In this document: positions 24,067 through 31,895 of the stretch, in pieces
Position numbering within the stretch: the first letter of the stretch is position 1
Layout: each line of letters begins with the position of its first letter
Assembly (NCBI GenBank): GCA_003152075.1
Contig: PLZG01000030.1
Span: 1-55,305 of the forward strand
Origin: a candidate division FCPU426 bacterium
Lineage (GTDB): Bacteria; Oederibacteriota; Muellerivitia; Muellerivitales; Muellerivitaceae
Direction of reading: 5' to 3'
DNA: 55,305 nt
Translations under genes and position numbers: made by a program
Notes under the pieces: model-generated
Seen by the model: only the letters and a program-made list of their open reading frames with translations
Told to the model about the DNA's origin: nothing
Database searches by the model: none

Positions 24067-24198
24067 TCAAACATATCGGACGAGGAACAGAACTAGGGCG
24101 ATCACTAAAAGCACGTGAAGTGCCCCTCCCGCCGTTTTGGAGGCGACAAGCCCCAACACCCACAAAACCAGCAGGATTACGGCGATGGTAACAAGCAT
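24067..24198 (-). CDS. Lmo0937-type small membrane protein, 43 aa
   Basis: This very small protein (MLVTIAVILLVLWVLGLVAS, then GGALHVLLVIALVLFLVRYV) has two hydrophobic helices joined by a short turn with SKTAGG. That is the pattern of the Lmo0937/DUF5670 family, which is of unknown function and often found next to GlsB/YeaQ and general-stress genes. The ATG at 24198 has AAAGG about 9 nt upstream. It lies 24 bp after the barrel gene at 24223 and 66 bp before the next gene, in the same direction. Confidence 0.8.
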   Translation of the reverse strand: MLVTIAVILLVLWVLGLVASKTAGGALHVLLVIALVLFLVRYV

Positions 24199-24222
24199 TT
24201 CACGAGGCCTTTCTTTTGGTCA

Positions 24223-24726
24223 TCACAGGTAAATATGAGCCCCGGCTTCAGGATAAAAATCAAAGGTGGTGGTTCCTCCGGTGTTAAACCAAAGGGTGGG
24301 CACGACCTGGAAATAAAGATCAACCGGGAAGTTTTTCTTATCGAAAATATAGGAAACCCCTATTGGGAGCCGGCCCGCGATTTGCACCGTGCTTAACAGC
24401 ACCAAATTCCCCCCCAAACCGATGTAAAAAGGCATCCCTCCTTCCGAAAGGCGGATGATGTCGAAGTTGTGCCATAAGTAATCCAACTGGAGAATGACCG
24501 TACCGTCGGTATCGAATTTCACGGCGGGCTGGAAAGCGTTGACACTGTCGGCCCAAAGCTTGCCCGAAATACCCCAGGTGCCCGGGTTGCCCACTTCCAC
24601 TCCCAAACCAAAATTACCCCCTGAGGTGGGGCGATAATCCGAATCCGCCCGAGAACAAGCGGGCATTCCAAGGGTTCCCACCGTCATCAAGCCAACCAGT
24701 ATGATCTTTTTCCATTTCATTGACAT
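24223..24726 (-). CDS. small outer-membrane beta-barrel protein, 167 aa (paralogue of 11614-12102)
   Basis: A signal segment (MKWKKIILVGLMTVGTLGMPACSRA) contains a cysteine that could be a weak lipobox (GMPAC). The mature part repeats the motifs of the P4 barrel: GNFGLGVEVGNPGTWGISGKLW, AFQPAVKFD, VILQLDYLWHNF, GVSYIFDKKNFPVD, VPTLWF and a final strand AGAHIYL. This is clear paralogy in a second sigma-54 operon. The ATG at 24726 has AGGAGA 7 nt upstream. The function is unknown; conservation of the lipid-facing strands fits a small porin or structural barrel. Confidence 0.85.
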   Translation of the reverse strand: MSMKWKKIILVGLMTVGTLGMPACSRADSDYRPTSGGNFGLGVEVGNPGTWGISGKLWADSVNAFQPAVKFDTDGTVILQLDYLWHNFDIIRLSEGGMPFYIGLGGNLVLLSTVQIAGRLPIGVSYIFDKKNFPVDLYFQVVPTLWFNTGGTTTFDFYPEAGAHIYL

Positions 24727-24812
24727 ATGTCGTCTCCTTTTGGGTTTGGGACTCGCGTCCCAGTACATGAGAATAATTTTTAAAAACTTTTAACCGAAGA
24801 ATCCTTCCCTAG

Positions 24813-25088
24813 CTAAGCCAGTCTTCTTCGTGGCGTGAAAAGCCGGGCGATGAGAAGCAGGACAACCGATCCCAAAACCGCCATTCCCAACACTTCCCAA
24901 AAACCGTAAACAGTAATGTCAAATTGGTAGGCGAAAAAAGCTCCCACAAAAGCCCCGATGACACCGACCACGATGTCCCCGATTACTCCCAATCCCGAAC
25001 CTTCAACTAAAACACTGGCTATCCATCCCGCCAGCCCACCGACGATTAAGAACCAAACGAAATTGTGAATCTCGATCGAATGATGCAT
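24813..25088 (-). CDS. GlsB/YeaQ/YmgE-family stress membrane protein, 91 aa
   Basis: Three hydrophobic segments carry the Gly-rich family signature: FLIVGGLAGWIASVLVEGSG, then GVIGDIVVGVIGAFVGAFFAYQF, then AVLGSVVLLLIARLF. The family (transglycosylase-associated, general-stress membrane proteins) is widespread and induced by envelope or acid stress in several bacteria; no biochemical activity is established. The ATG at 25088 has AGGAGA upstream. It lies 99 bp after the His/Asp-rich lipoprotein gene, within the run probably served by promoter P9. Confidence 0.92.
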   Translation of the reverse strand: MHHSIEIHNFVWFLIVGGLAGWIASVLVEGSGLGVIGDIVVGVIGAFVGAFFAYQFDITVYGFWEVLGMAVLGSVVLLLIARLFTPRRRLA

Positions 25089-25187
25089 GTGTTTCTCCTT
25101 TTATTTTTTATCTTTCCATCAAAACTACTCTTTGGTTCCACTGCCGGTACCGGCCCGGTTATTCAAGTTTTGGCGAAGTAAGGCTTC

Positions 25188-25403
25188 TTATTGATTGTCG
25201 TCGTGGTGGTCATCCTTGTCGTGATGATCGTCATGGTGATCCCCTTCGTCTTTTGGATGGTCGCGGTTATCCTTGTGGTAATCTTTGCTGTGAATATCAA
25301 GCTCGATCCCCACCCCATGGCGATGATTGGGTTCACAGGCCAGGCTGAAGACGGCCATCGTCAAGGAAAGTACTGAATAAAAACCTAAAGTTCGAAGTCT
25401 CAT
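25188..25403 (-). CDS. His/Asp-rich small lipoprotein, 71 aa
   Basis: A lipoprotein-type signal (MRLRTLGFYSVLSLTMAVFSLAC) leaves a mature part of about 48 residues almost entirely made of His, Asp, Lys and Glu (HSKDYHKDNRDH, then GDHHDDHHDKDDHHDD). Such tails bind divalent metals (Zn, Ni, Cu) or act as flexible polyelectrolytes; I recognise no family. The ATG at 25403 has AAGGAG at good distance. It is the first gene after promoter P9, whose -24/-12 boxes are the closest to consensus in the window, and it heads the stress and membrane-protein run. Confidence 0.78.
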   Translation of the reverse strand: MRLRTLGFYSVLSLTMAVFSLACEPNHRHGVGIELDIHSKDYHKDNRDHPKDEGDHHDDHHDKDDHHDDNQ

Positions 25404-25483
25404 TTCAACACTCCTTATAAAAATTATGCGCCGGCTCTTGACCGGGTCAGCTTATTTCCACGCGTCCGCAAGGCAGGGATAAA

Positions 25484-25497
25484 GCAAGGAACGTGCC
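25484..25497 (-). promoter_or_regulatory. sigma-54 promoter P9
   Basis: The minus strand reads GGCACGTTCCTTGCT, an essentially perfect match to the sigma-54 consensus GGCACG-N4-TTGC. The leader to the ATG at 25403 is about 70 nt. Confidence 0.92.
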
Positions 25498-25603
25498 TCG
25501 AAGATAAATAGTCCCAAAGCCCTGAACCCTTTCCGATTAAAAGGAAAAAATCATTTTCGGGTTTCCTAAAAAATTTTGGCCGAATCCAAAGCCTGGTTTT
25601 TTC

Positions 25604-25639
25604 GATCAAAATGATTGTTCCTAAACCTCATTTTGATTC
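25604..25639. promoter_or_regulatory. shared enhancer-like palindrome between divergent P9 and P10
   Basis: GATCAAAATGA (25604-25614) and TCATTTTGATTC (25628-25639) form the best palindrome in the set. It lies about 124 bp upstream of P9 (minus) and about 81 bp upstream of P10 (plus), so one site could serve both. Gap 25404-25786 holds only these elements. Confidence 0.82.
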
Positions 25640-25701
25640 TCCTGATTGACCTGAAATCTCTGAAGACCCAAAAAATATATTGAAGGTTCATCAAGGTCCG
25701 C

Positions 25702-25715
25702 GGCTCGTTTCTTGC
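25702..25715 (+). promoter_or_regulatory. sigma-54 promoter P10 (hybrid histidine kinase)
   Basis: The plus strand reads GGCTCGTTTCTTGCT with GG-N10-GC spacing. It sets the kinase start at the ATG at 25787, because an upstream in-frame start at 25712 would precede transcription. Confidence 0.75.
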
Positions 25716-25786
25716 TCTATCAGTCAATAGTTCATTTTGAGAATCTGCCCAAAAAGGCCTTCAAAACCACCTACAAAAGGATTGTC

Positions 25787-28126
25787 ATGACCGTACAAAA
25801 CCCCATCGAGGAAAAAAATGCTGAAAAGGCCGCGGACCGGCTCGCCTCCATCGTGGAATTCGCCAATGACGCGATTTATTCCGTCTCGCTGGACGGCGAG
25901 ATTTTAAGCTGGAATCCCGGCGCCCAAAGGATTTACGGGTTTACCACCGAGGAAATGATCGGCCAAAATCTTTCCCGCATCATCTCTCCCAACCGCCGAA
26001 ACGAGGTTCCACAGCTTTTGGCCACGGTCACCAGTGGAAAAGTCGTGGCCAATTTCGTTACCGTTCATAAAACCAAGCCGGGGAACGAGGCCCTCCTTTC
26101 CTTGACCCTTTCTCCCATCAAGGATGGTTCGGGCAAGGTGATACAGGCCGCGGTCATCGCCCGTGACGTTACCGAGAGCGAGAGGGCGAATGCCGTGAAG
26201 GCCATCCTCGAATCCGAAAGGGACCAGCTTTTGGAGAGGTTCCAGATACAGATGGATTGTATGCCCATTGCCTGCGTCCTTGCCGACCAGGACAACCACT
26301 TTACCTATTGGAATCCTGCGGCCGAGCGGACATTCGGTTACTTCTTCAAGGAAGTGGAGGGAAAAAGCCTGGAAGACACACTCAATACACCCACCGATTT
26401 ATCCCGGGCGGAAGCCAGCTATAAACGCCTCCAAAAAGGCGACATGGCGGTCCAGGGGGAAGTTTCGGAACATCGCCGGAAGGATGGAAAAACCATCATG
26501 TGCGAATGGTACATCACCCCCATGCGGGATCCGAAGGGGAACCTGCTGGGCATCATGGGCATGGCCTTGGACATCACTGAGCGCCGCAAGGCCGAGGAAG
26601 TTCATTCCCAACTGGCGGCCATTCTGCAGCAAACCACGGACGCCGTCATCGGCAGTGATTTGGACGGTCGGATATTCAGCTGGAACCGGGGCGCCGAATC
26701 CATGCTGGGATACCATTCGGAGGAAATCATGGGAAGATCCACCGCCCTCCTCGTTCCCCCCGACCGCAAGGAAGAGATGGAAAAATTGAGGAATCTGGCC
26801 ACGAAAGAGGAAAACGTCTCGAATTATGAGACGGTGATGTTGAAAAGAAACGGGGACCTTATCGAAGTGGCCGTCACCGTGTCGCCGATCAAGGACCACG
26901 AGGGAAAAATCGTCGGGGTTTCGGCCATCTCAAGGGATATCACGGAAAAGAAACAAGCACTGGAATCCTTGAAAAGGCACGAGGAGCAATTGCGTTTTTC
27001 CCAAAAAATGGACGCCATCGGGCGCCTGGCGGGTGGAGTGGCCCACGACTTCAACAATCTTTTGAACGTGATCGAGGGAAACAGCGACTTTCTCAAGGAT
27101 GCCCTTCCCCCCGGCGATCCCCACCAGGAAGAAGTGGAAGAGATCAAAAAAGCCGTCCAGCAGGGGGCCGGGTTAACCAAACAACTGTTGGCTTTCGGGA
27201 AAAAACAGGTTTCCCAGCCCCAGTTGGTTAACCTTAACGAACTAAGCTCAGAAATGAGCAAGATGTTCAAGCGGCTGATCGACGCTTCCATTGAATTCTC
27301 AATCATCCAGGACAAGGGCTTAAAATGTATCCAAACCGACCCGGGTCAAATGCAGCAGGTGATCCTGAACCTGGTTTTAAACGCCCGGGATGCCATGCCC
27401 AAGGGCGGAAAGCTGATCGTAACCACCAAAAACATTGAAACCTCCGAGACCCTGGAAGTGAAGGGACTCATCATCCCCCCTGGTTCCTACGTGGGCCTTA
27501 CGGTGACCGACACGGGGACGGGCATGGACGAGGAAACTCAAAAAAATGTTTTCGAGCCTTTTTTCACGACAAAGGGGGAAAAAGGAACGGGGTTGGGTTT
27601 GGCCACGGTTTACGGCATCGTTCATCAATGGGGGGGATACCTGTGGCTCTACAGCAGCATCGGTATGGGAACCACCTTTTCGATTTATTTCCCCGCTGTA
27701 AACGCCGCGGGCGCGTCGGTTCCTAAACCTAAGGGCCTGTCCCTGGCGGCCAAGGGCACCGAAACTATCCTGGTGGCGGAGGACGAGGATTCATTAAGAA
27801 AAGTCATGGTACGAACCATGGAAAATTATGGTTATCACGTCCTGCAAGCAAGCAATGGTGTTGAGGCTATCCAAAGGGCTATGAATTATAAGGAACCCAT
27901 CCACCTTTTATTAACCGATACGGTCATGCCTAAGATGAACGGTAAGGAGCTGGCGGAAGAGTTGAGGAAAGCCCGGCCGGAGATACGGGTTCTCTTCATG
28001 TCCGGCTACCCTTTGGAAGTCCTGTCCCTTCAGGGAAAGATCGATCCTTCCATCCATTTGATCCAAAAACCATTTTCGAACAGTGTCATCGCGGAACGGG
28101 TTCGGATGGTGCTGGACCAGGAATAA
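25787..28126 (+). CDS. PAS-rich hybrid histidine kinase (PAS x3, HisKA, HATPase, REC), 779 aa
   Basis: This soluble sensor kinase has three PAS domains (about residues 15-140, 150-275 and 280-395; for example SIVEFANDAIYSVSLDGEILSWN). A HisKA helix with phospho-accepting His (LAGGVAHDFNNLL) follows, then a HATPase with NARDAMP, DTGTGM and GTGLGLATV boxes, and a C-terminal receiver (about 660-779, acceptor Asp in LLLTDTVMPKMNG). No membrane segment is seen, so it senses a cytoplasmic cue. AAAGGA precedes the ATG at 25787. It is transcribed from P10, divergent to the stress operon, with a single-domain receiver gene 46 bp downstream as a likely phosphotransfer partner. The signal sensed is unknown. 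Confidence 0.94.
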   Translation: MTVQNPIEEKNAEKAADRLASIVEFANDAIYSVSLDGEILSWNPGAQRIYGFTTEEMIGQNLSRIISPNRRNEVPQLLATVTSGKVVANFVTVHKTKPGNEALLSLTLSPIKDGSGKVIQAAVIARDVTESERANAVKAILESERDQLLERFQIQMDCMPIACVLADQDNHFTYWNPAAERTFGYFFKEVEGKSLEDTLNTPTDLSRAEASYKRLQKGDMAVQGEVSEHRRKDGKTIMCEWYITPMRDPKGNLLGIMGMALDITERRKAEEVHSQLAAILQQTTDAVIGSDLDGRIFSWNRGAESMLGYHSEEIMGRSTALLVPPDRKEEMEKLRNLATKEENVSNYETVMLKRNGDLIEVAVTVSPIKDHEGKIVGVSAISRDITEKKQALESLKRHEEQLRFSQKMDAIGRLAGGVAHDFNNLLNVIEGNSDFLKDALPPGDPHQEEVEEIKKAVQQGAGLTKQLLAFGKKQVSQPQLVNLNELSSEMSKMFKRLIDASIEFSIIQDKGLKCIQTDPGQMQQVILNLVLNARDAMPKGGKLIVTTKNIETSETLEVKGLIIPPGSYVGLTVTDTGTGMDEETQKNVFEPFFTTKGEKGTGLGLATVYGIVHQWGGYLWLYSSIGMGTTFSIYFPAVNAAGASVPKPKGLSLAAKGTETILVAEDEDSLRKVMVRTMENYGYHVLQASNGVEAIQRAMNYKEPIHLLLTDTVMPKMNGKELAEELRKARPEIRVLFMSGYPLEVLSLQGKIDPSIHLIQKPFSNSVIAERVRMVLDQE

Positions 28127-28172
28127 ATAGAAGGCGCGGAATTGAATGGCTAAAAAAAATTTGGAGGTCTTT

Positions 28173-28571
28173 ATGAAATGTTCTGATTACACGATTCTGG
28201 TGGCTGAAGATGAGCCGGGATTACGAAAAGTTTACGAGAAATCTTTGTCGGCGGAGGGATATAAGTTGATCCTGGCGGAAAGCGGCGCCCGGGCCCTGGC
28301 GGAGTTGCATGAAACACCGGTGGACCTGCTCATAACCGACGTTAAGATGGAAACCATGAGCGCTTTGGAATTATTGCCTATCATCAAAAAGGATTTTCCC
28401 ATACTGCCGGTGATCGTGGTTTCCGGCCGTTACGAGGGATTCGAGGAGGATTTTCATAAAAAAGGCTTCGATAATGTGGAGACTTTTTTTCATAAACCGC
28501 TCAAAATGGATGTTCTCAAGCAAAAGATCCGCCAGATATTAAAGATCGAAGATGGGGTAGGAAAAACCTAA
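28173..28571 (+). CDS. single-domain response regulator (REC), 132 aa
   Basis: This stand-alone receiver domain has acidic pocket EDE (LVAEDEPGLRKVYEKSL), acceptor Asp in LLITDVKMETM, Ser in VVSGRY and the conserved Lys in FHKPLKMD. It has no output domain, so it acts by protein contact or phosphorelay, as CheY-like proteins do. GGAGG precedes the ATG at 28173, favouring it over one 9 codons upstream. It sits right after the hybrid kinase. Two close paralogues are at 33227-33610 and 33704-34087, all sharing SDxTILVAED and YEKSLSAEGY. Confidence 0.92.
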   Translation: MKCSDYTILVAEDEPGLRKVYEKSLSAEGYKLILAESGARALAELHETPVDLLITDVKMETMSALELLPIIKKDFPILPVIVVSGRYEGFEEDFHKKGFDNVETFFHKPLKMDVLKQKIRQILKIEDGVGKT

Positions 28572-28581
28572 CAAGGTTTTT
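28562..28581. terminator. bidirectional terminator between convergent receiver genes
   Basis: AAAAACCT (28562-28569) pairs with AGGTTTTT across a 4-nt loop. T runs on both strands could end transcription from the REC gene at 28571 and, in reverse, from 28608. Confidence 0.6.
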
Positions 28582-28607
28582 CAATGCATCAAAACCAGGA
28601 AATCAGC

Positions 28608-28997
28608 TTACGCGCTAAGATTGGTCATGATGGCGTCCAGGAGCACAGCGGCCGGAACCGGTTTGACCAGCAGGGCGTTAAACCCGCCGCTTGTATCCCA
28701 GGGCGAATCCGGCCTCTCCAGAAATCCCGATAAAGCTAAAATAGGAACCTTTGGATTTTCGGAAACGGCCCTTAACTTCTGGACCAGGTCATATCCGGTA
28801 ATATCAGGCAAAATTAAATCTTGCAGAACCAGATCAGGGTTTTCTTTCATTAAAAGAATCGCCGTTCCCCCGTTCGGCGCCTCCAAAACCTCGAACCCGG
28901 CGGTCTCCAATATCTTTCGAATCAACTTTCGAATGGCGGGATCGTCGTCAATTAAGAGAATCTTTTTGGGGCCCTTATCGATCTCGATATTTTCCAC
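28608..28997 (-). CDS. single-domain response regulator (REC), 129 aa
   Basis: This receiver domain has acidic pocket DDD (ILLIDDDPAIRKLIRKIL), acceptor Asp in LVLQDLILPDITG, the Ser switch position in LALSGF and Lys in LLVKPVP. No output domain follows. It is not closely related to the three YEKSLSAEGY receivers nearby and looks more like REC domains that accompany hybrid kinases. I prefer the GTG at 28997 (GGAGA upstream) to the ATG at 29045, which has no clear ribosome-binding site. It is divergent from the sigma-54-driven pirin gene, but I see no sigma-54 promoter facing it. Confidence 0.88.
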   Translation of the reverse strand: MENIEIDKGPKKILLIDDDPAIRKLIRKILETAGFEVLEAPNGGTAILLMKENPDLVLQDLILPDITGYDLVQKLRAVSENPKVPILALSGFLERPDSPWDTSGGFNALLVKPVPAAVLLDAIMTNLSA

Positions 28998-29150
28998 TGC
29001 GCTTCTCCCCCTGGGGCGTTTAGTCAATTTCAGTCTAAGCCTCATACCGTTTTTTTAAAAGGCCCGGGCCACAAAAGCTTTTACAACGATGGGCTTGATT
29101 CGCTATGGCGGAATCAAGCGGATAAATTTTTTTCGGAATTGAAAGAATAA

Positions 29151-29185
29151 GATCAAAACGATCTTCCGAACTCTCACTTTGATTC
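29151..29185. promoter_or_regulatory. enhancer-like inverted repeat for P11
   Basis: GATCAAAACGA (29151-29161) and TCACTTTGATTC (29174-29185) form a 35-bp palindrome centred about 71 bp upstream of the P11 -24 element. Gap 28998-29388 contains this and P11; I see nothing else. Confidence 0.75.
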
Positions 29186-29238
29186 TATTGGGCAGGTCCC
29201 ATCATCAAAGAGTCGGGCAAAGGCTCTATTGGGCAAAT

Positions 29239-29252
29239 GGCTTATTTCTTGC
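29239..29252 (+). promoter_or_regulatory. sigma-54 promoter P11 (pirin-like gene)
   Basis: The plus strand reads GGCTTATTTCTTGCT with GG-N10-GC spacing. The leader to the ATG at 29389 is about 125 nt. Confidence 0.75.
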
Positions 29253-29388
29253 TTTAAATAGGTCGTAGAATCGAGCGCTTCATTGAAAATTTTGTTTCCT
29301 AAACGGATTCGGGATAAGAAGCGGCTGTTTACCCCAACAGCGTTTTAAGTGGGTCAGCCGGCGATCGCTTATTACTAGGAGACAAAAA

Positions 29389-30183
29389 ATGATTACCGTA
29401 AGAAAGTCGGAAGAACGAAATCACACCGAGAAAAAAGAACAAAAATCTTGGATGACTTTTGATTCGGAAAATAAGGCGGACGTCCTGCAAAAGGGCTTTG
29501 GTGTGCTCAAAATATTAAACGAAGAGATACTTTCCCCGGGCAGTGGATTCATTCTTCACACCAAACAAAATTTGATCATCATTACCTATGTCCTCGATGG
29601 CGTGGTTATTTATAAGGGCCCCTTGGCAGAACCTGATTTTATGGAAGCCAAGGACTTCCACCAAGTCAACGTGTCCCCCGACACCAAACAATACGCTTTC
29701 AATGTCTCCCAATCCGAGGACGCCCATATCTTCCAATGTGGATTTGCCATCAAAGAGCCTGATTCATCCGCGCCGGCCATTCCATTGAAAGAGGTCGGGA
29801 TAAAAAAACTCTTCACCCACGCGGAACGGCAGGGAGTTTTAAGGCTGATCGCTTCCCTGGATGGCAAGGACGCTTCACTTCCTATCGATCAGGACGTTCA
29901 AATGTACTCTACCTATATTCACAAAGGGAACCACGTGATTCATGAGCTCGGCGCCGGCCGAACCAGCTGGCTTCATGTGGTCAAGGGCCAGATTCGTTTG
30001 AACAATCTTTACCTTCAGACGGGGGATGGGGCTGGTTTCTCCGATGAAAGATCCGTTTCCTTTACGGCCGAAAAACCCAGCGAAATTCTTCTTTTCGATC
30101 TTTGCGGGAAGATTCCTGAGGAATTAAAAACAATTTTAACGAGTAAATCAAAAATCGCGGATTTGGTGGAAGTTCCCGCCTAG
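29389..30183 (+). CDS. pirin-family bicupin protein, 264 aa
   Basis: Two cupin halves follow the pirin/YhhW layout: GFGVLKILNEEILSPGSGFILHTKQNLIIITYVLDG, then TYIHKGNHVIHELGAGRTSWLHVVKGQIRLNN. Pirins are iron-binding cytoplasmic proteins; some (YhhW) have quercetinase activity. The usual first-cupin metal motif (HPHxGF, then HxxxxTxxxxG) is degraded here: HTKQNLIIITYVLDG keeps few ligands, so metal binding and catalysis are doubtful. The ATG at 29389 has AGGAG upstream. It has its own sigma-54 promoter (P11) with the shared enhancer type, placing it in the same regulon as the DUF3494 genes. Confidence 0.87.
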   Translation: MITVRKSEERNHTEKKEQKSWMTFDSENKADVLQKGFGVLKILNEEILSPGSGFILHTKQNLIIITYVLDGVVIYKGPLAEPDFMEAKDFHQVNVSPDTKQYAFNVSQSEDAHIFQCGFAIKEPDSSAPAIPLKEVGIKKLFTHAERQGVLRLIASLDGKDASLPIDQDVQMYSTYIHKGNHVIHELGAGRTSWLHVVKGQIRLNNLYLQTGDGAGFSDERSVSFTAEKPSEILLFDLCGKIPEELKTILTSKSKIADLVEVPA

Positions 30184-30305
30184 AAGCCCGTGACCTTTTT
30201 CCCTCGAGCAATAAATTCGGAAGATTATTTTCCCCGGGCTCAAAGAGTGGAATTAAGCGGATTTTTCCACCGAATGCGCTAAATGATGCGGCATAGAGGT
30301 GTGTT

Positions 30306-31895
30306 TTGGGGAAAACGAAAATTAACGTTCTCATCGCGGGTTCTGATCGGGAAAGTTCTTTTTTTTGGGAAAAAATTATCGCTGAAATCCGGGATCTGGA
30401 TGTTGAGTTCATCCACATTGAGAAGCTTTCCGATGTCCTAAAACACCTTGAGATTGAAACGCCCGATGTCATCCTCCTCGATTTGTCCATTCCCGAAGGC
30501 GGGGGCTTTGAGGTTTTCTTGTTGGTTTACAACATCGCCCCCACCATCCCCATCATTGTGGTCACCGGAACCGATAATCAAAAATTGGCGATTCAAACCA
30601 CGCTGGAGGGCGCCCAGGATTCCCTGGTAAAAAGTGATATCAATGGCGATTTGCTGAGCCGCGCCATGCGTTACGCCATCGGGCGCCAAAGGCACTTGAA
30701 ACAGGAGAGGGTTTCTGCGGTCATCGATGAACTGACCGGGCTTTACAACCGCCGGGGTTTCCTGGCGCTCGCCGACGAGCAAATCAAAATATCCGACCGG
30801 ACGGGCCAATCCATGCTGATGATATTCGCCGATATGGACGGCTTGAAGACCATCAACGATACGCTGGGGCATCATCCGGGGGATATGGCGCTGATGGAAA
30901 CGGCCCATGTTCTTCGGGAAGCTTTCCGCGAAACCGATATCCTGGGGCGCCTGGGGGGGGACGAATTTGTGGCCCTCTTGACCTGCGCCACCGATATCGA
31001 CGAAGCGGTCATTATCAAACGGTTCCACCAGACGATGGACGAGCATAACGCTTACCAGGAAAGGAACTTTAAGCTTTCCGTCAGCCTCGGTATCGCCCTC
31101 TATGACCCCCGTGTACCCGGCACCGCGGCGGGGTTACTGATGAAGGCTGATGGGGCGATGTATATTCAAAAAAAAATGAAAAAAGACTCCGCCGATTTGC
31201 ATGTGGTCGCCGGGATAAGGGACCCGGTCCGTTCGGTCCTGGCCGAATCCTTGGCCGAAACCCGGAACGAGGCCATCGTGCGATTGATGATCCCGATTTT
31301 GCGCAAATGCGGTGTGGACGAGGGGCTCTCACTCCAAATTTCCTCCTGGATCGCCAAAGGCAGCCACGAGTTGAAACTGAAGCTGATTGAAATGGTCGAG
31401 GAAATGGGTGGCGTCTCGGGAGGCCCAGCCCTGCGGATGGCCCTATTTGACGATTCGGAGGAGATCGCCGCTTTTGCGGCCCGGGTCATGGGAAAAATTC
31501 ATTTTATCCCTGGTTTACCCGTATTGTTGAAGGTCGCCAAAATCCGCCAAACCCGGTTTCCCGAAAGCGAAGTGTTCTTGACGGCCGTTTGCCAGGCCCT
31601 GGGGGAACTTGCCCAACCCGAAGGTATTCCTTTCCTGCAGGGCATCGCTGGCAAGAAATCCCACTTGGAGGACAATACCATTTCCCTTTCCCTGAGGCTG
31701 AAGGCAATCCAAGCCCTGACCAAAATCAACCGACCGGAAGCCTTGCATTTCCTCAAAAGCTTAAGGGAAGAGAAGGATTCCCAACTGCAGGAAGCCCTGG
31801 AGCATGTTGTCCAGGATATGAGTACAAACCGAAAACCGGACCCAATCCCCGAAACTAAAACCGGACAAGCGCAAACCAAGGGGCACATTTCATGA
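30306..31895 (+). CDS. REC-GGDEF response regulator with C-terminal HEAT-like repeats, 529 aa
   Basis: An atypical receiver (residues 5-125, acceptor Asp in VILLDLSIPEGG; its N-terminal acidic pocket is reduced to AGSDRES) is followed by a GGDEF domain (about 140-300) with intact RLGGDEF and an RETD inhibitory site. A helical C-terminal third follows (about 315-500) with repeats resembling HEAT units (EEIAAFAARVMGKIHFIPGLPVLLKV, CQALGELAQPEGIPFLQGI). It should make c-di-GMP, with HEAT repeats for protein contact. The start is TTG at 30306 after AGAGGTG. Its stop overlaps the next ATG (ATGA), so it is translationally coupled to an HD-GYP phosphodiesterase, its enzymatic opposite. Confidence 0.92.
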   Translation: MGKTKINVLIAGSDRESSFFWEKIIAEIRDLDVEFIHIEKLSDVLKHLEIETPDVILLDLSIPEGGGFEVFLLVYNIAPTIPIIVVTGTDNQKLAIQTTLEGAQDSLVKSDINGDLLSRAMRYAIGRQRHLKQERVSAVIDELTGLYNRRGFLALADEQIKISDRTGQSMLMIFADMDGLKTINDTLGHHPGDMALMETAHVLREAFRETDILGRLGGDEFVALLTCATDIDEAVIIKRFHQTMDEHNAYQERNFKLSVSLGIALYDPRVPGTAAGLLMKADGAMYIQKKMKKDSADLHVVAGIRDPVRSVLAESLAETRNEAIVRLMIPILRKCGVDEGLSLQISSWIAKGSHELKLKLIEMVEEMGGVSGGPALRMALFDDSEEIAAFAARVMGKIHFIPGLPVLLKVAKIRQTRFPESEVFLTAVCQALGELAQPEGIPFLQGIAGKKSHLEDNTISLSLRLKAIQALTKINRPEALHFLKSLREEKDSQLQEALEHVVQDMSTNRKPDPIPETKTGQAQTKGHIS

